In this document: in pieces, positions 15,992-23,439 of the stretch
How positions within the stretch are numbered: position 1 is the first letter of the stretch
Layout: each line of letters begins with the position of its first letter
Source: Synergistaceae bacterium
GTDB taxonomy: Bacteria > Synergistota > Synergistia > Synergistales > Aminobacteriaceae
Direction: 5' to 3'
NCBI GenBank assembly: GCA_018436725.1
Contig: JAHDKT010000048.1
Span: 1 to 37,435 of the forward strand
DNA length: 37,435 nt
The notes under the pieces: generated by a model
What the model was told of the DNA's origin: nothing
The model's database searches: none
The model's input: only the letters and a program-made list of their open reading frames with translations
Position numbers and translations under genes: made by a program

Positions 15992-17029
15992 CTACGCGCT
16001 CCACGGTCCCCACTTGACCGCGGTGGCGGCCCATGTGTAGCCTGTACCCGCCGCGACGAGGACGGCGACGTCTCCGTCCTTCAGCCTCCCCAGCGACTCC
16101 CCGTTCTGGAGGGCGATGAACGCGTCGGCGGACTGGCAGTGCCCGTAGTCCTCCAGCACGAACGAGTTCTCCTCGCTCAGCCCGAAGCTGGCGAGCATGG
16201 TCTCCAGGATGGAGCGCTTCATGAAGATGGGAGCGATGAAGCCGATGGCGTCCTTCGCGTACCCGCTCTTCTCCGCCGCCCGTTCGATCACCCGGACGAA
16301 GTTATCCAGCGTGACCGGATCGAGCCGCTCCTTCATCCGGGCGATGTCCGCGACCTTCAAAAAGCGGTCGCCGTACGGCATGTCGCTGAAATGCGCGAAG
16401 TTTTTGCACCCGACGCCCATGACGCCGATATCGTCCGCGAAGCTGCCGTCGGTGATCATGGCGGTCTCAAGAACGACGTTCCGCTCCAGCCCTTTTTCGA
16501 GAAGCACGGCGGCCGCGCCGTCGCCGAAGTTGAACATGAAGCGCGAATCACCGTCGGCGTAGTTGATCAGGTCGCCCTCCTTGGAGGATGAGACCAGCAG
16601 GACGCGCTTCAGATCGTCGTCGGCCAGCATCATGCCCTTCAGCACCTTGAGCGAGTAGACCCCCGCCGAGCAGAGGCTGTGAATTTCGAAGGCGTTCGCG
16701 TTGACCGCCCCGATCTCGTGCTGGATCTTCGCCGCGCAGTTGTACAGGTAGTAGTCCTTGTACTCGCTGCCGCAGTAGACCACCAGGTCGAGCGTCGCCG
16801 GGTCGATCCCCTCCAGCGCCCTCAGCGCCGCCTTCGCGCCCATCGCGGAGACGGACTCCTCGGGCGGAGCCTTGTGCACCAGGTTGATGCCGAATTTCTC
16901 CCGGATGACCTTCTCGGGTATCCCCGAGGCCTCCGCGATGTACGCGCTGCCCCTGATTCCGGACGGGACGTAGCTCCCTATACTGCGTATGCCCACTAAA
17001 TCAGCGGATTTCAATAACGTCACTCCCAT
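15992..17029 (-). CDS. 3-oxoacyl-ACP synthase III-like protein with altered catalytic triad
   Basis: A 345-residue thiolase-fold protein of the FabH/KASIII type. The nucleophile Cys120 sits in IHSLCSAGVYSL. In FabH the next residues are His in PHQAN and Asn in GNTSAAS; here the corresponding segments read FIAPIFMKRSI (Ile268 in place of His) and DYGHCQSADAFIAL (His297 in place of Asn). Acyl-enzyme chemistry may persist but decarboxylative condensation as in FabH seems unlikely. Its ATG follows the TAG of the acyl-CoA ligase with no base between, so translation is probably coupled and the product may act on the ligase's acyl-CoA. Alternatives are an acyltransferase or an HMG-CoA synthase-like activity. 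The alignment was done by eye. Confidence 0.8.
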   Translation of the reverse strand: MGVTLLKSADLVGIRSIGSYVPSGIRGSAYIAEASGIPEKVIREKFGINLVHKAPPEESVSAMGAKAALRALEGIDPATLDLVVYCGSEYKDYYLYNCAAKIQHEIGAVNANAFEIHSLCSAGVYSLKVLKGMMLADDDLKRVLLVSSSKEGDLINYADGDSRFMFNFGDGAAAVLLEKGLERNVVLETAMITDGSFADDIGVMGVGCKNFAHFSDMPYGDRFLKVADIARMKERLDPVTLDNFVRVIERAAEKSGYAKDAIGFIAPIFMKRSILETMLASFGLSEENSFVLEDYGHCQSADAFIALQNGESLGRLKDGDVAVLVAAGTGYTWAATAVKWGPWSA

Positions 17030-18592
17030 CTAATCCGTCGCCCTGCCGTACAGCTCCACCACCTTCGAGACGACGATCTTGCCCACGTTGTTCTTGGGCA
17101 CCTCGTCCACGAAGGCGATGTACTTCGGTATCTTGTAGCGGGCGAGCTTCGAGCCGAGCGCGGCGACGATGGCCTCTTTCGAGGCGCTCTTCCCCGGCTT
17201 CAGCGAGACGACGGCCTTGCCCACCTCGCCCCACTTCTCGTCGGGAACGCCGAAGACGCAGACCTCGTGGATCTCGGCGATGTCGTACATCGCCCGCTCG
17301 ATCTCCGGCGGGAAGACGTTCTCGCCGCCGCTGATGAACATGTTCTTCTTCCGGCCCACGATGTAGTAGTAGCCGTCTTCGTCGCGCACCGCCATATCGC
17401 CCGAATACACCCAGCCGTCCTTCAACGTCTTCGCCGTCTCCTCAGGGTTGTTCCAGTAGCCGGAGAAGGTCTGCGGCCCGCCCCACAGCAGCTCGCCGGG
17501 GGTGTTCGGCGCGGTGATCTCGTTCCCGTCGTCGTCCGCGAGCTTCACCATGGAGAGGTACATCGGCTTGCCCACCGAGGCGTACTTCGCCTTCATGACG
17601 TCTTCGGATATGAGGTGCGCGCACGAGGAGATGTTGTTCGGACCGGCCTCCGTCATGCCGTACCCCAGCACGAACTTCACGCCCTTGTCCCAGAACTTCT
17701 CCATGATGTTGATGGGCGTGGGGGCGGCTCCCGCCATGATCCACTTCACGCTGGAGAAGTCCGCGGAGCCGAACTCCGGCAGCTCCACCATCATTCTGAA
17801 GATCGTGGCCGCGCCGAAGAGCGTGGTGATCCGCTCCTTTTCGACGACCTCGAGCGTCTTCTTCGGATCGAACTGCTTGTTGATGATCAGCCGTCCGCCG
17901 ACGTGGAGCAGCGGCAGGGTCAGCAGGTTCCACCCGCCGGTGTGGAAGAGGGGGAGCAGCAGCAGCGTGCTGTCCTCGTGGTGCAGGTTCCAGGTACAGA
18001 TCTCGTTGAGGCAGTTGAACAGCTCGCAGCGGTGCGAGATCAGCCCGCCCTTGGGGAGCCCCGTCGTCCCGCCGGTGTGGATGATCATGTGGATATCTTC
18101 GATATCAAGCTCGTCGCAGCCGACGAAAGCGTCGTTCCCGTGCCCCGTCGCCTTGGCGTAGGTCGTGTCGCTCTCCGGGTTCTTCCCGGGGGAGAGAACG
18201 AGGTACTTCTCCACGGAACAGCCCGACTTCAGATGCGGGATCTTATCCGCGAAGACCGCCTCGTAGAAGAGGACCTTCGGCGTCTCGTTGTTGACGAGCT
18301 GCACCAGCTCGCTCACCGAGAGGCGCGCGTTGTACGGAACGAAGATCGCGCCCAACTTGCCCGTGGCGTAGTACGCGTCGATCATCTCGATGCAGTTCCG
18401 CGCGATGAAGGCGACGCGGTCCCCCTTGCGCACTCCGGCCTGCTCCTTGAGGTAGCGCGCCAGCAGATTCGCCCGCCGCTCCAGGTCGCCGTAGGTGTAG
18501 CGCGTCTCGGTATCGAGGTCGTAGACGGCCTCCCGCGAAGCGTCGATACGGGCGCGGAAGAACGAGTAGTTGCCTATCCAGCTGTTCGACAT
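17030..18592 (-). CDS. AMP-forming acyl-CoA synthetase (fatty/carboxylic acid:CoA ligase)
   Basis: A 520-residue adenylate-forming enzyme. The P-loop HTGGTTGLPKGG, the adenine-binding GYGMTEAGP, GWVYSGDMAVRDEDGYYYIV with the hinge GRKKNMFISGGENVFPPEIE, and the C-terminal catalytic Lys in PKNNVGKI are all present in the right order. It converts a carboxylate, ATP and CoA into acyl-CoA, AMP and pyrophosphate. Together with the sodium symporter upstream it suggests capture and activation of an external acid; chain length cannot be read. It starts at ATG 18592 with AAGGAGGG upstream, 14 bases after the flavoprotein gene. Confidence 0.92.
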   Translation of the reverse strand: MSNSWIGNYSFFRARIDASREAVYDLDTETRYTYGDLERRANLLARYLKEQAGVRKGDRVAFIARNCIEMIDAYYATGKLGAIFVPYNARLSVSELVQLVNNETPKVLFYEAVFADKIPHLKSGCSVEKYLVLSPGKNPESDTTYAKATGHGNDAFVGCDELDIEDIHMIIHTGGTTGLPKGGLISHRCELFNCLNEICTWNLHHEDSTLLLLPLFHTGGWNLLTLPLLHVGGRLIINKQFDPKKTLEVVEKERITTLFGAATIFRMMVELPEFGSADFSSVKWIMAGAAPTPINIMEKFWDKGVKFVLGYGMTEAGPNNISSCAHLISEDVMKAKYASVGKPMYLSMVKLADDDGNEITAPNTPGELLWGGPQTFSGYWNNPEETAKTLKDGWVYSGDMAVRDEDGYYYIVGRKKNMFISGGENVFPPEIERAMYDIAEIHEVCVFGVPDEKWGEVGKAVVSLKPGKSASKEAIVAALGSKLARYKIPKYIAFVDEVPKNNVGKIVVSKVVELYGRATD

Positions 18593-18606
18593 CGTCCGCT
18601 CCCTCC

Positions 18607-19215
18607 TTACAGACGCTTCAGCAGGGCGACGACCCTGTCCGCGATATTCGTCATGATGCCGACGCCCTCTTCGTCCTCCTCGGCGTTCTTCGCGCCGCCC
18701 TTCCCGGCGACCCCCACGTTCCAGTAGGTGTTGCCGACGATGAGACAGTCGTTCGCCGCGGCCCAGAGCAACATCTGCGCGAAGGCGAAGTTGTGCCCCG
18801 CCCTGCGCGCGGTGCTCACCGGCACGACGACCTTCCCGGAGAGCGCGGTTGTCCCACAGGTGTAGCTCTCGCCTTCCTTTTTCATCTCGTTCTTCGCCCA
18901 GCGCCCGGAGAAGCCGGCCCTGTCGAGAACCGCCTTCAGCTCAGCGGTGATCGAAGAGTGGTAGACGGGCGAGCCGAGCAGGATGGCGTCGGCTTCCGCC
19001 ATTTTCGGGAAGATGCCCTGGAAGTCGTCGTCCAGAGTGCAGCGTTTGGCGGCGATGCACTCGTAGCACCCTCTGCACCCCCTGAGATTCTTGTCGGCGA
19101 GCTGGACAAGCTCCGTCTCCGCGCCGTGGCTCTTCGCGCGCTCCAGGATCATGGTCAGGTAGCGGAAGGTGTTGCCGTCGGCCCGCGGGCTCCCGTTCAG
19201 GGCGAGAAGTTTCAT
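18607..19215 (-). CDS. Iron-sulfur flavoprotein-type NAD(P)H-dependent FMN reductase
   Basis: A 202-residue flavodoxin-fold protein. The FMN phosphate loop is NGSPRADGNT (7-16). A compact cysteine set C47-x2-C50-x2-C53-x5-C59 matches the 4Fe-4S motif of archaeal and clostridial iron-sulfur flavoproteins, and LGSPVYHSSITAELKAVLDR is the conserved flavin-contacting segment. It probably shuttles electrons between ferredoxin-like donors and FMN in the cytoplasm. It starts at ATG 19215 after AAGGAGG. A hairpin with a short T-run precedes it, so its expression may be lower than that of the symporter gene. Confidence 0.85.
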   Translation of the reverse strand: MKLLALNGSPRADGNTFRYLTMILERAKSHGAETELVQLADKNLRGCRGCYECIAAKRCTLDDDFQGIFPKMAEADAILLGSPVYHSSITAELKAVLDRAGFSGRWAKNEMKKEGESYTCGTTALSGKVVVPVSTARRAGHNFAFAQMLLWAAANDCLIVGNTYWNVGVAGKGGAKNAEEDEEGVGIMTNIADRVVALLKRL

Positions 19216-19239
19216 TTCGATCTCCTCCTTGGTTTTTTC

Positions 19240-19277
19240 AAAAATGCCGGTCCGCCCGCACGAGCGAGGCGGACCGG
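19240..19277 (-). terminator. Intrinsic-terminator-like hairpin after the symporter gene
   Basis: CCGGTCCGCC (19247-19256) pairs perfectly with GGCGGACCGG (19268-19277). On the minus transcript two bases then five T residues follow (19244-19240). It lies about ten bases after the symporter stop but in the middle of a same-strand gene series, so it may cause partial termination. Confidence 0.7.
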
Positions 19278-19287
19278 AAGAACGCGT

Positions 19288-20772
19288 CTACAGGTCGATG
19301 ACGGCCTGCAACTTTTTGTTCAACTTCCGCTCCTTCGTCATCAGCGAAACGAAGATCGTGAGCGACACCGAGATCGCGATGATGTAAAAGTATCCGGGCA
19401 TGCCGCCGGGCCACTTGAAGGACGTCAGGGAGAGCAGATTCAGCCCGAGGGAGGCGATCATTCCGGTCATCACGCCCGCCTCGTTCGCGCGGTCCCACAG
19501 CAGGCCGATGATGAAGACGGGGAACGTCGCGCTCATCAGCGTGCCCCAGCCGAAGGTTCCGAGGATGGCGACCATGTCCCCCCTGTAGATGGAGAAGAAG
19601 ATGGAGATGATGCCGATGGCGAACATCGTGATCCGCGACGCCGCGATCTGCCGGTTCTCCGGAACCTTCATCCCGAGGGCGCTCGGCAGGTCTCTGGAGA
19701 TGATCCCGGCGCAGATGGAGAGGAAGAGGCTTGCGGAGGACATCGCCGCCGCGAGCACCGCCGCGTAGACGAAGAGCTGCGCGACGAATCCCGCTTCGTC
19801 GGCGAAGACGAAGATCGCACGGTCGGCCACCGCAAGCGGATTCACCTTGCCCGTCGCCACGAGGAAGAGCACGCCGTAGGCCACCACCACCGCGAAGAAG
19901 CCCACCACGGCGTGCGAAAGCGCCGCGTAGAGGCTCAGCTTGGGCATCTCCTTGGGGTTCTTCAGCGCGTACATTCTGGTAAGCACCTGCGGCTGGCCGA
20001 TGGTCCCGAGGATGGGGATGAGCATCCAGACCATGCTGATGGTGCCCGGCAGTCTGCCCCACGCGTTGAGGAAGTCGGGGCCGAGCGGCTTGGTCACGTC
20101 GCCGCCGACGGCCTCCTTGAGCGAGCCCACGGCCTGCATGACGTTGCCGAAACCGCCGGTCATAGCGTAGAAGGAGACGATCATGATCACGCCCGCCGCC
20201 ACCATCACCAGCCCCTGGAACGCCTGCGTCAGAAGACCGCCGACCTCGCCGCTGATGGCGGTGTAGACCGTGAGGATACCGAAAATGACGAAGGCCGCGA
20301 CGATCGGCTCCCACCCCAGAAGATGGGCGAAGAGTTCCGAACCGGCCTTGATCTGCGCGGAGAGATAGGCGATGCAGCCGAGGAAGATGACGACGGAGAG
20401 AAGCGCCTTGATGAGCCTGTTGTTGTTGAAGCGGAGATCGGAGATGTCGCCGAGGCTGGCCACTTCGCCGATCTCGGCCATCGCGCGCACCTTCTTGCCG
20501 AGAATGATGTAGGCCATGGTGAAGGCTGCGGAGGAGAGCATCCAGAAGGTCATGGGGTTGCCGGTGGCGTAGATGATGCCGGGGACGCCCACCAGGGCGA
20601 ACGCGCTGGCCACCGCGGCGGTGCTGGAGAGGCCCACCGCGAGCGGGCCGAACATGCCGGTGCTGCCGAAGAAGGCTTTATTTGAAGTTACCTTTCTCTT
20701 CGCCCACCATCCGATGAGGAAGGAGGCGACGATCATCGCCACGGAAAACCCGATGATGAGTGTCTTTTCCAT
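19288..20772 (-). CDS. Sodium:solute symporter (SSS family)
   Basis: A 494-residue integral membrane transporter with about 13 hydrophobic helices. The family signature GTIGQPQVLTRMYALKNPKE lies in the middle, AAAMSSASLFLSICAG matches the helix carrying sodium-ligand serines, and the N-terminal GLSSTAAVASAFALVGVPG is the conserved first broken helix. It is expected to take up a carboxylate or amino acid with sodium; the neighbouring acyl-CoA ligase favours a carboxylate. It starts at ATG 20772, two bases after the stop of the 147-residue membrane protein, whose end supplies the AAGGAGGG ribosome site. The two are therefore probably made together. Confidence 0.9.
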   Translation of the reverse strand: MEKTLIIGFSVAMIVASFLIGWWAKRKVTSNKAFFGSTGMFGPLAVGLSSTAAVASAFALVGVPGIIYATGNPMTFWMLSSAAFTMAYIILGKKVRAMAEIGEVASLGDISDLRFNNNRLIKALLSVVIFLGCIAYLSAQIKAGSELFAHLLGWEPIVAAFVIFGILTVYTAISGEVGGLLTQAFQGLVMVAAGVIMIVSFYAMTGGFGNVMQAVGSLKEAVGGDVTKPLGPDFLNAWGRLPGTISMVWMLIPILGTIGQPQVLTRMYALKNPKEMPKLSLYAALSHAVVGFFAVVVAYGVLFLVATGKVNPLAVADRAIFVFADEAGFVAQLFVYAAVLAAAMSSASLFLSICAGIISRDLPSALGMKVPENRQIAASRITMFAIGIISIFFSIYRGDMVAILGTFGWGTLMSATFPVFIIGLLWDRANEAGVMTGMIASLGLNLLSLTSFKWPGGMPGYFYIIAISVSLTIFVSLMTKERKLNKKLQAVIDL

Positions 20773-20774
20773 AG

Positions 20775-21218
20775 TTACGCACCCTCCTTGTCGCTTGCGA
20801 TTGTCGCCAGAAACTCGTCCCAGTCCTTATCGGACAGCCATTCGCTCCTGAGGAGCATGAAACCGACCGTCAGCGTCAGCATACCACCGATCCAGTAGGT
20901 GAGCACGGTCCACGCGAAGGAGGGGTGAAGACCGAGAATGGTGAAGGCCGGCATCTGCCCCGCGAACGCATCGGAGTAGCGCTTGGAGAGGACGAAGCTC
21001 GCCCCCCAGAGCACGCCCCACGCCAGCAACGGGTACGTCAGAAACAGCCCTGAGACGACGCCTTTGCGGGCCACGCCGAGAAGCATGTGCGCGAACATAA
21101 GAACGACTCCGAGGATCATTGCGGGTAAAAACAGTTTCTGCATGCCAAGTACGGTGATGCCGAGCCACAGGAACGCGATGAGGACCATGAGTGCGGATCT
21201 TTTCCTTGAAATATCCAT
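20775..21218 (-). CDS. Small four-helix membrane protein, partner of the symporter
   Basis: A 147-residue protein with about four hydrophobic segments (roughly residues 10-27, 29-48, 55-76 and 97-122) and an acidic C-terminus. I do not recognise a named family. Some sodium:solute symporters are encoded behind a small membrane subunit of similar layout (YhdT/DUF997 or DUF4212 types), and the two-base gap to the symporter suggests the same arrangement here. It is the first gene of the long operon: ATG 21218 has AAGGAGGGG just upstream, and the promoter with its palindromic operator lies about 70-130 bases before it. Confidence 0.75.
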   Translation of the reverse strand: MDISRKRSALMVLIAFLWLGITVLGMQKLFLPAMILGVVLMFAHMLLGVARKGVVSGLFLTYPLLAWGVLWGASFVLSKRYSDAFAGQMPAFTILGLHPSFAWTVLTYWIGGMLTLTVGFMLLRSEWLSDKDWDEFLATIASDKEGA

Positions 21219-21287
21219 TACCTATCCCCTCCTTCGAATATGCGACGCCTCGACGGCCCGGTCCGGCACGTATCCGGGCGCGTCGAA

Positions 21288-21310
21288 ATGAAACATGAAT
21301 CATGCTTCAT
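21288..21310. promoter_or_regulatory. Palindromic operator, probable TetR-family binding site
   Basis: ATGAAACATGA and TCATGCTTCAT are near-perfect inverted halves around one central base; only one pair differs. On the minus strand it begins about 10 bases after the -10 hexamer, where a bound repressor would block the operon. The divergent TetR gene at 21568 is the obvious candidate ligand. Confidence 0.75.
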
Positions 21311-21319
21311 AATACGCAC

Positions 21320-21349
21320 AGAATAGCACTCCTCCATGAAACCTGTCAA
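21320..21349 (-). promoter_or_regulatory. Promoter of the long catabolic operon
   Basis: On the minus strand a perfect TTGACA (21349-21344) is followed after 18 bases by TATTCT (21325-21320). It points toward the 147-residue membrane protein at 21218, with the palindromic operator directly downstream. Confidence 0.7.
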
Positions 21350-21567
21350 GGACTTTCCGCCATTTTTCTGTTATTTCAGTCTACGGAACCGAGAGGCGCG
21401 CTCTTGCAAATTCGCTGCAACAAGGCTCCAGCGTCGCCGCCGTACACGAGGCGTTTCTTATCAACGCCGCCCTGTCCTTTTACGGGTTGAAGGAGATATG
21501 CGACGATCGCATCAGCCCTTCTGTGCTATCATGTGAGGCGAAGTGATTCGTCGAACGGGGTGGTAGC

Positions 21568-22179
21568 GTGAATCTGGTCAAAAAACCGAAGACGGCCCGG
21601 GGGGCGGAGACGTTGCAGCGCATTTGCGACGCGGCGGAAGAGCTGTTCGCGGAGAGCGGGTATTACAACACGCAGATAAGCGACATCGCGAAAAAAGCGG
21701 GGATCGCCTCCGGGACGTTCTACATCTATTTCCCCGACAAGATCAGCGCGTTCCGCTATCTTCTGGACGAACTGGGGCGTCGCCTCAGGCGGGAGATACG
21801 CGCCGCCGCTTCCGGGGTGCGGACGCAGCAGGAGGCGGAGTTCGTCGGACTCAAGACGTTCCTCTCCTTCGCTTCGAAGCATATCGGGCTCTTCAAGATC
21901 GTCTGGCAGGCCCAGTTCGTAGATATGGACGCGTTTAAAAATTACTACGAAAGTTTCGCCGCCCGCTACGTCACGCGCATCGGCGACGCGCAGAAGCGCG
22001 GCGAATTGACGGAGATGGACCCGGAGTACTTCTCCTACATCCTGATGGGGATCTACAACTTCGTGGCCCTGAAGTGCATCGTCTTCGACGGGAAAGAACC
22101 GACGGACGAGCTTGTGGAGGAGGTCTTCAAGTTCATCAGGCACGGCGCGTTCGCGCCGTCCGCGGACGGCGCGAAGTAA
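21568..22179 (+). CDS. TetR/AcrR-family transcriptional regulator
   Basis: A 203-residue TetR-type repressor. The N-terminal DNA-binding domain is textbook: RICDAAEELFAESGYYNTQI, then SDIAKKAGIASGTFYIYFPDK at about 38-58. The helical C-terminal domain (70-190) is the ligand- and dimer-forming part and resembles regulators of fatty acid metabolism, although I cannot name the ligand. It starts at GTG 21568; an in-frame TGA at 21544 excludes a longer protein. It is divergent from the acyl-CoA operon, and the 23-bp palindrome next to that operon's promoter is its likely operator. The inducer would plausibly be an acyl-CoA made by the operon. Confidence 0.9.
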   Translation: MNLVKKPKTARGAETLQRICDAAEELFAESGYYNTQISDIAKKAGIASGTFYIYFPDKISAFRYLLDELGRRLRREIRAAASGVRTQQEAEFVGLKTFLSFASKHIGLFKIVWQAQFVDMDAFKNYYESFAARYVTRIGDAQKRGELTEMDPEYFSYILMGIYNFVALKCIVFDGKEPTDELVEEVFKFIRHGAFAPSADGAK

Positions 22180-22194
22180 AACCCTCTTTTTTTC
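22150..22194 (+). terminator. Hairpin at the end of tetR followed by a T-run
   Basis: TTCGCGCCGTC pairs perfectly with GACGGCGCGAA (22150-22175, CGCG loop) within the last codons of tetR. Seven T residues come about 11 bases later, past the stop codon. The distance is long for a classical intrinsic terminator, so this is a moderate call. Confidence 0.45.
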
Positions 22195-22323
22195 TCCCGC
22201 CCGGGCCCCGCATGGCGAAGGCAGGGAACGGTTGTATCCGCTCCCCGTACTGAACACGGCGCGCAATGGAAGTGGCGCGGTACGCAACGCCGGACTCTTT
22301 CGGCGCGATGAACCAATCGTCTT

Positions 22324-23439
22324 TTATCTGTTTTCCGAATCTCTGACCCTTTTTTCATCCTTTTCGAAGTCGGCGAACTCCATGGCGATCGCGAGAAATT
22401 TGTCCGAGATGTTCAAAAACGCGTCGCACAGATCGGGGTCGAATTGCGTCCCCCTGCCCTTCATAATCATACCGACGGCTTCTCCGTGAGGTATCGGCGG
22501 CTTGTAGACGCGACGGCTGATGATCGCGTCGTACACGTCCGCGATCGCCATGATCCGCGCGCCGAGCGGAATCTCGTCCCCCTTCAGCCCGAGGGGGTAC
22601 CCCTCTCCGTCCCAGCGCTCATGGTGGCTGTACGCGATCTCCTTGGCCAGACAGAGAAAGGAGTTGCCCCCCAGCTTTTCCTCCGCCTTGGCAAGCGTGT
22701 CGTGCCCGTACGCGGTATGCTTCTTCATTTCGACGAACTGCTCGTCCGAGAACGATCCCGGCTTCAACAGGATTTCGTCGGGGACTCCCACCTTGCCCAC
22801 GTCGTGCAGCGGCGCGGAGAGATAGAGCAAATCGATGACCTCCGCCCCTAGATACGTCGTGAAACGTGGATGCTTGGCGGCTTCCACGGCAAGAGCCTTG
22901 ACGAAGTTCTGCGTTCGCTTGATATGCCCTCCCGTCTCCGGATCGCGGCATTCGCACAAGGTCGCCAGACATTCGATGGTGGCCTCTCTGGTCAGCTCCA
23001 GCTCCAGGGTCCGCTCTTTCACGAGCAGTTCGAGATGATCCCTGTGCTTTTTAAGTTCCAGTTGGTTGCGTACCCGTATCTCGACAAGAGGCGGACGAAA
23101 CGGTTTGACGATATAGTCCACGGCGCCCAGCGCCAAACCTCGGGCTTCCTCGTCCTCCTCGGTCAAGGCCGTGATGAAGATCACGGGAATGTTTCCCGTC
23201 CGCGGGTTTTCTTTAAGTTTGGCGCACACCTCGTATCCATCCATACCCGGCATCATGATGTCCAGCAGAATAATGTCCGGTTGCGGCTCGGAGGAGGCCA
23301 GGCGAAGCGCCTTCTCTCCGTCCTTGGCCGCAAGAATCGAGTACTCGTCCTTGAGCGCCTCCATGAGGACATGGATGTTCACGGCCGTATCGTCCACGAT
23401 CAAGACTCTCGGCTTATTTGTATTCAGCATTATTCTCAC
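22324..23439 (-). CDS. Response regulator with HD-GYP domain (putative c-di-GMP phosphodiesterase)
   Basis: A 371-residue protein. The receiver domain (about 10-125) has phospho-acceptor Asp60 in [20 protein letters not shown] and the switch Lys in VKPF. A short coiled linker leads to an HD-GYP domain (about 150-345) with His212-Asp213 in [33 protein letters not shown] (GYP at 280-282) and [18 protein letters not shown] proteins degrade cyclic di-GMP. The GTG at 23439 overlaps the TGA of the hybrid kinase gene as GTGA; ATG 23430 is an alternative. It is the output end of the signalling operon and is probably phosphorylated by the kinase encoded just before it. Confidence 0.9.
   Translation of the reverse strand: MRIMLNTNKPRVLIVDDTAVNIHVLMEALKDEYSILAAKDGEKALRLASSEPQPDIILLDIMMPGMDGYEVCAKLKENPRTGNIPVIFITALTEEDEEARGLALGAVDYIVKPFRPPLVEIRVRNQLELKKHRDHLELLVKERTLELELTREATIECLATLCECRDPETGGHIKRTQNFVKALAVEAAKHPRFTTYLGAEVIDLLYLSAPLHDVGKVGVPDEILLKPGSFSDEQFVEMKKHTAYGHDTLAKAEEKLGGNSFLCLAKEIAYSHHERWDGEGYPLGLKGDEIPLGARIMAIADVYDAIISRRVYKPPIPHGEAVGMIMKGRGTQFDPDLCDAFLNISDKFLAIAMEFADFEKDEKRVRDSENR

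Larger units (their letters stand above)
21219..21567. other. Divergent control region between the catabolic operon and tetR
   Basis: This 349-base gap carries the operon promoter, a 23-bp palindromic operator and the tetR leader. A TATCAT at 21527-21532 could be a tetR -10, but I see no matching -35. No supported gene lies here. Confidence 0.7.

Noticed and set aside
21498..21536. A 12-codon leader peptide before tetR
   Set aside because: It has an AAGGAG-like site and an ATG, but it is very short, contains no regulatory codon run and no attenuator hairpin follows it.
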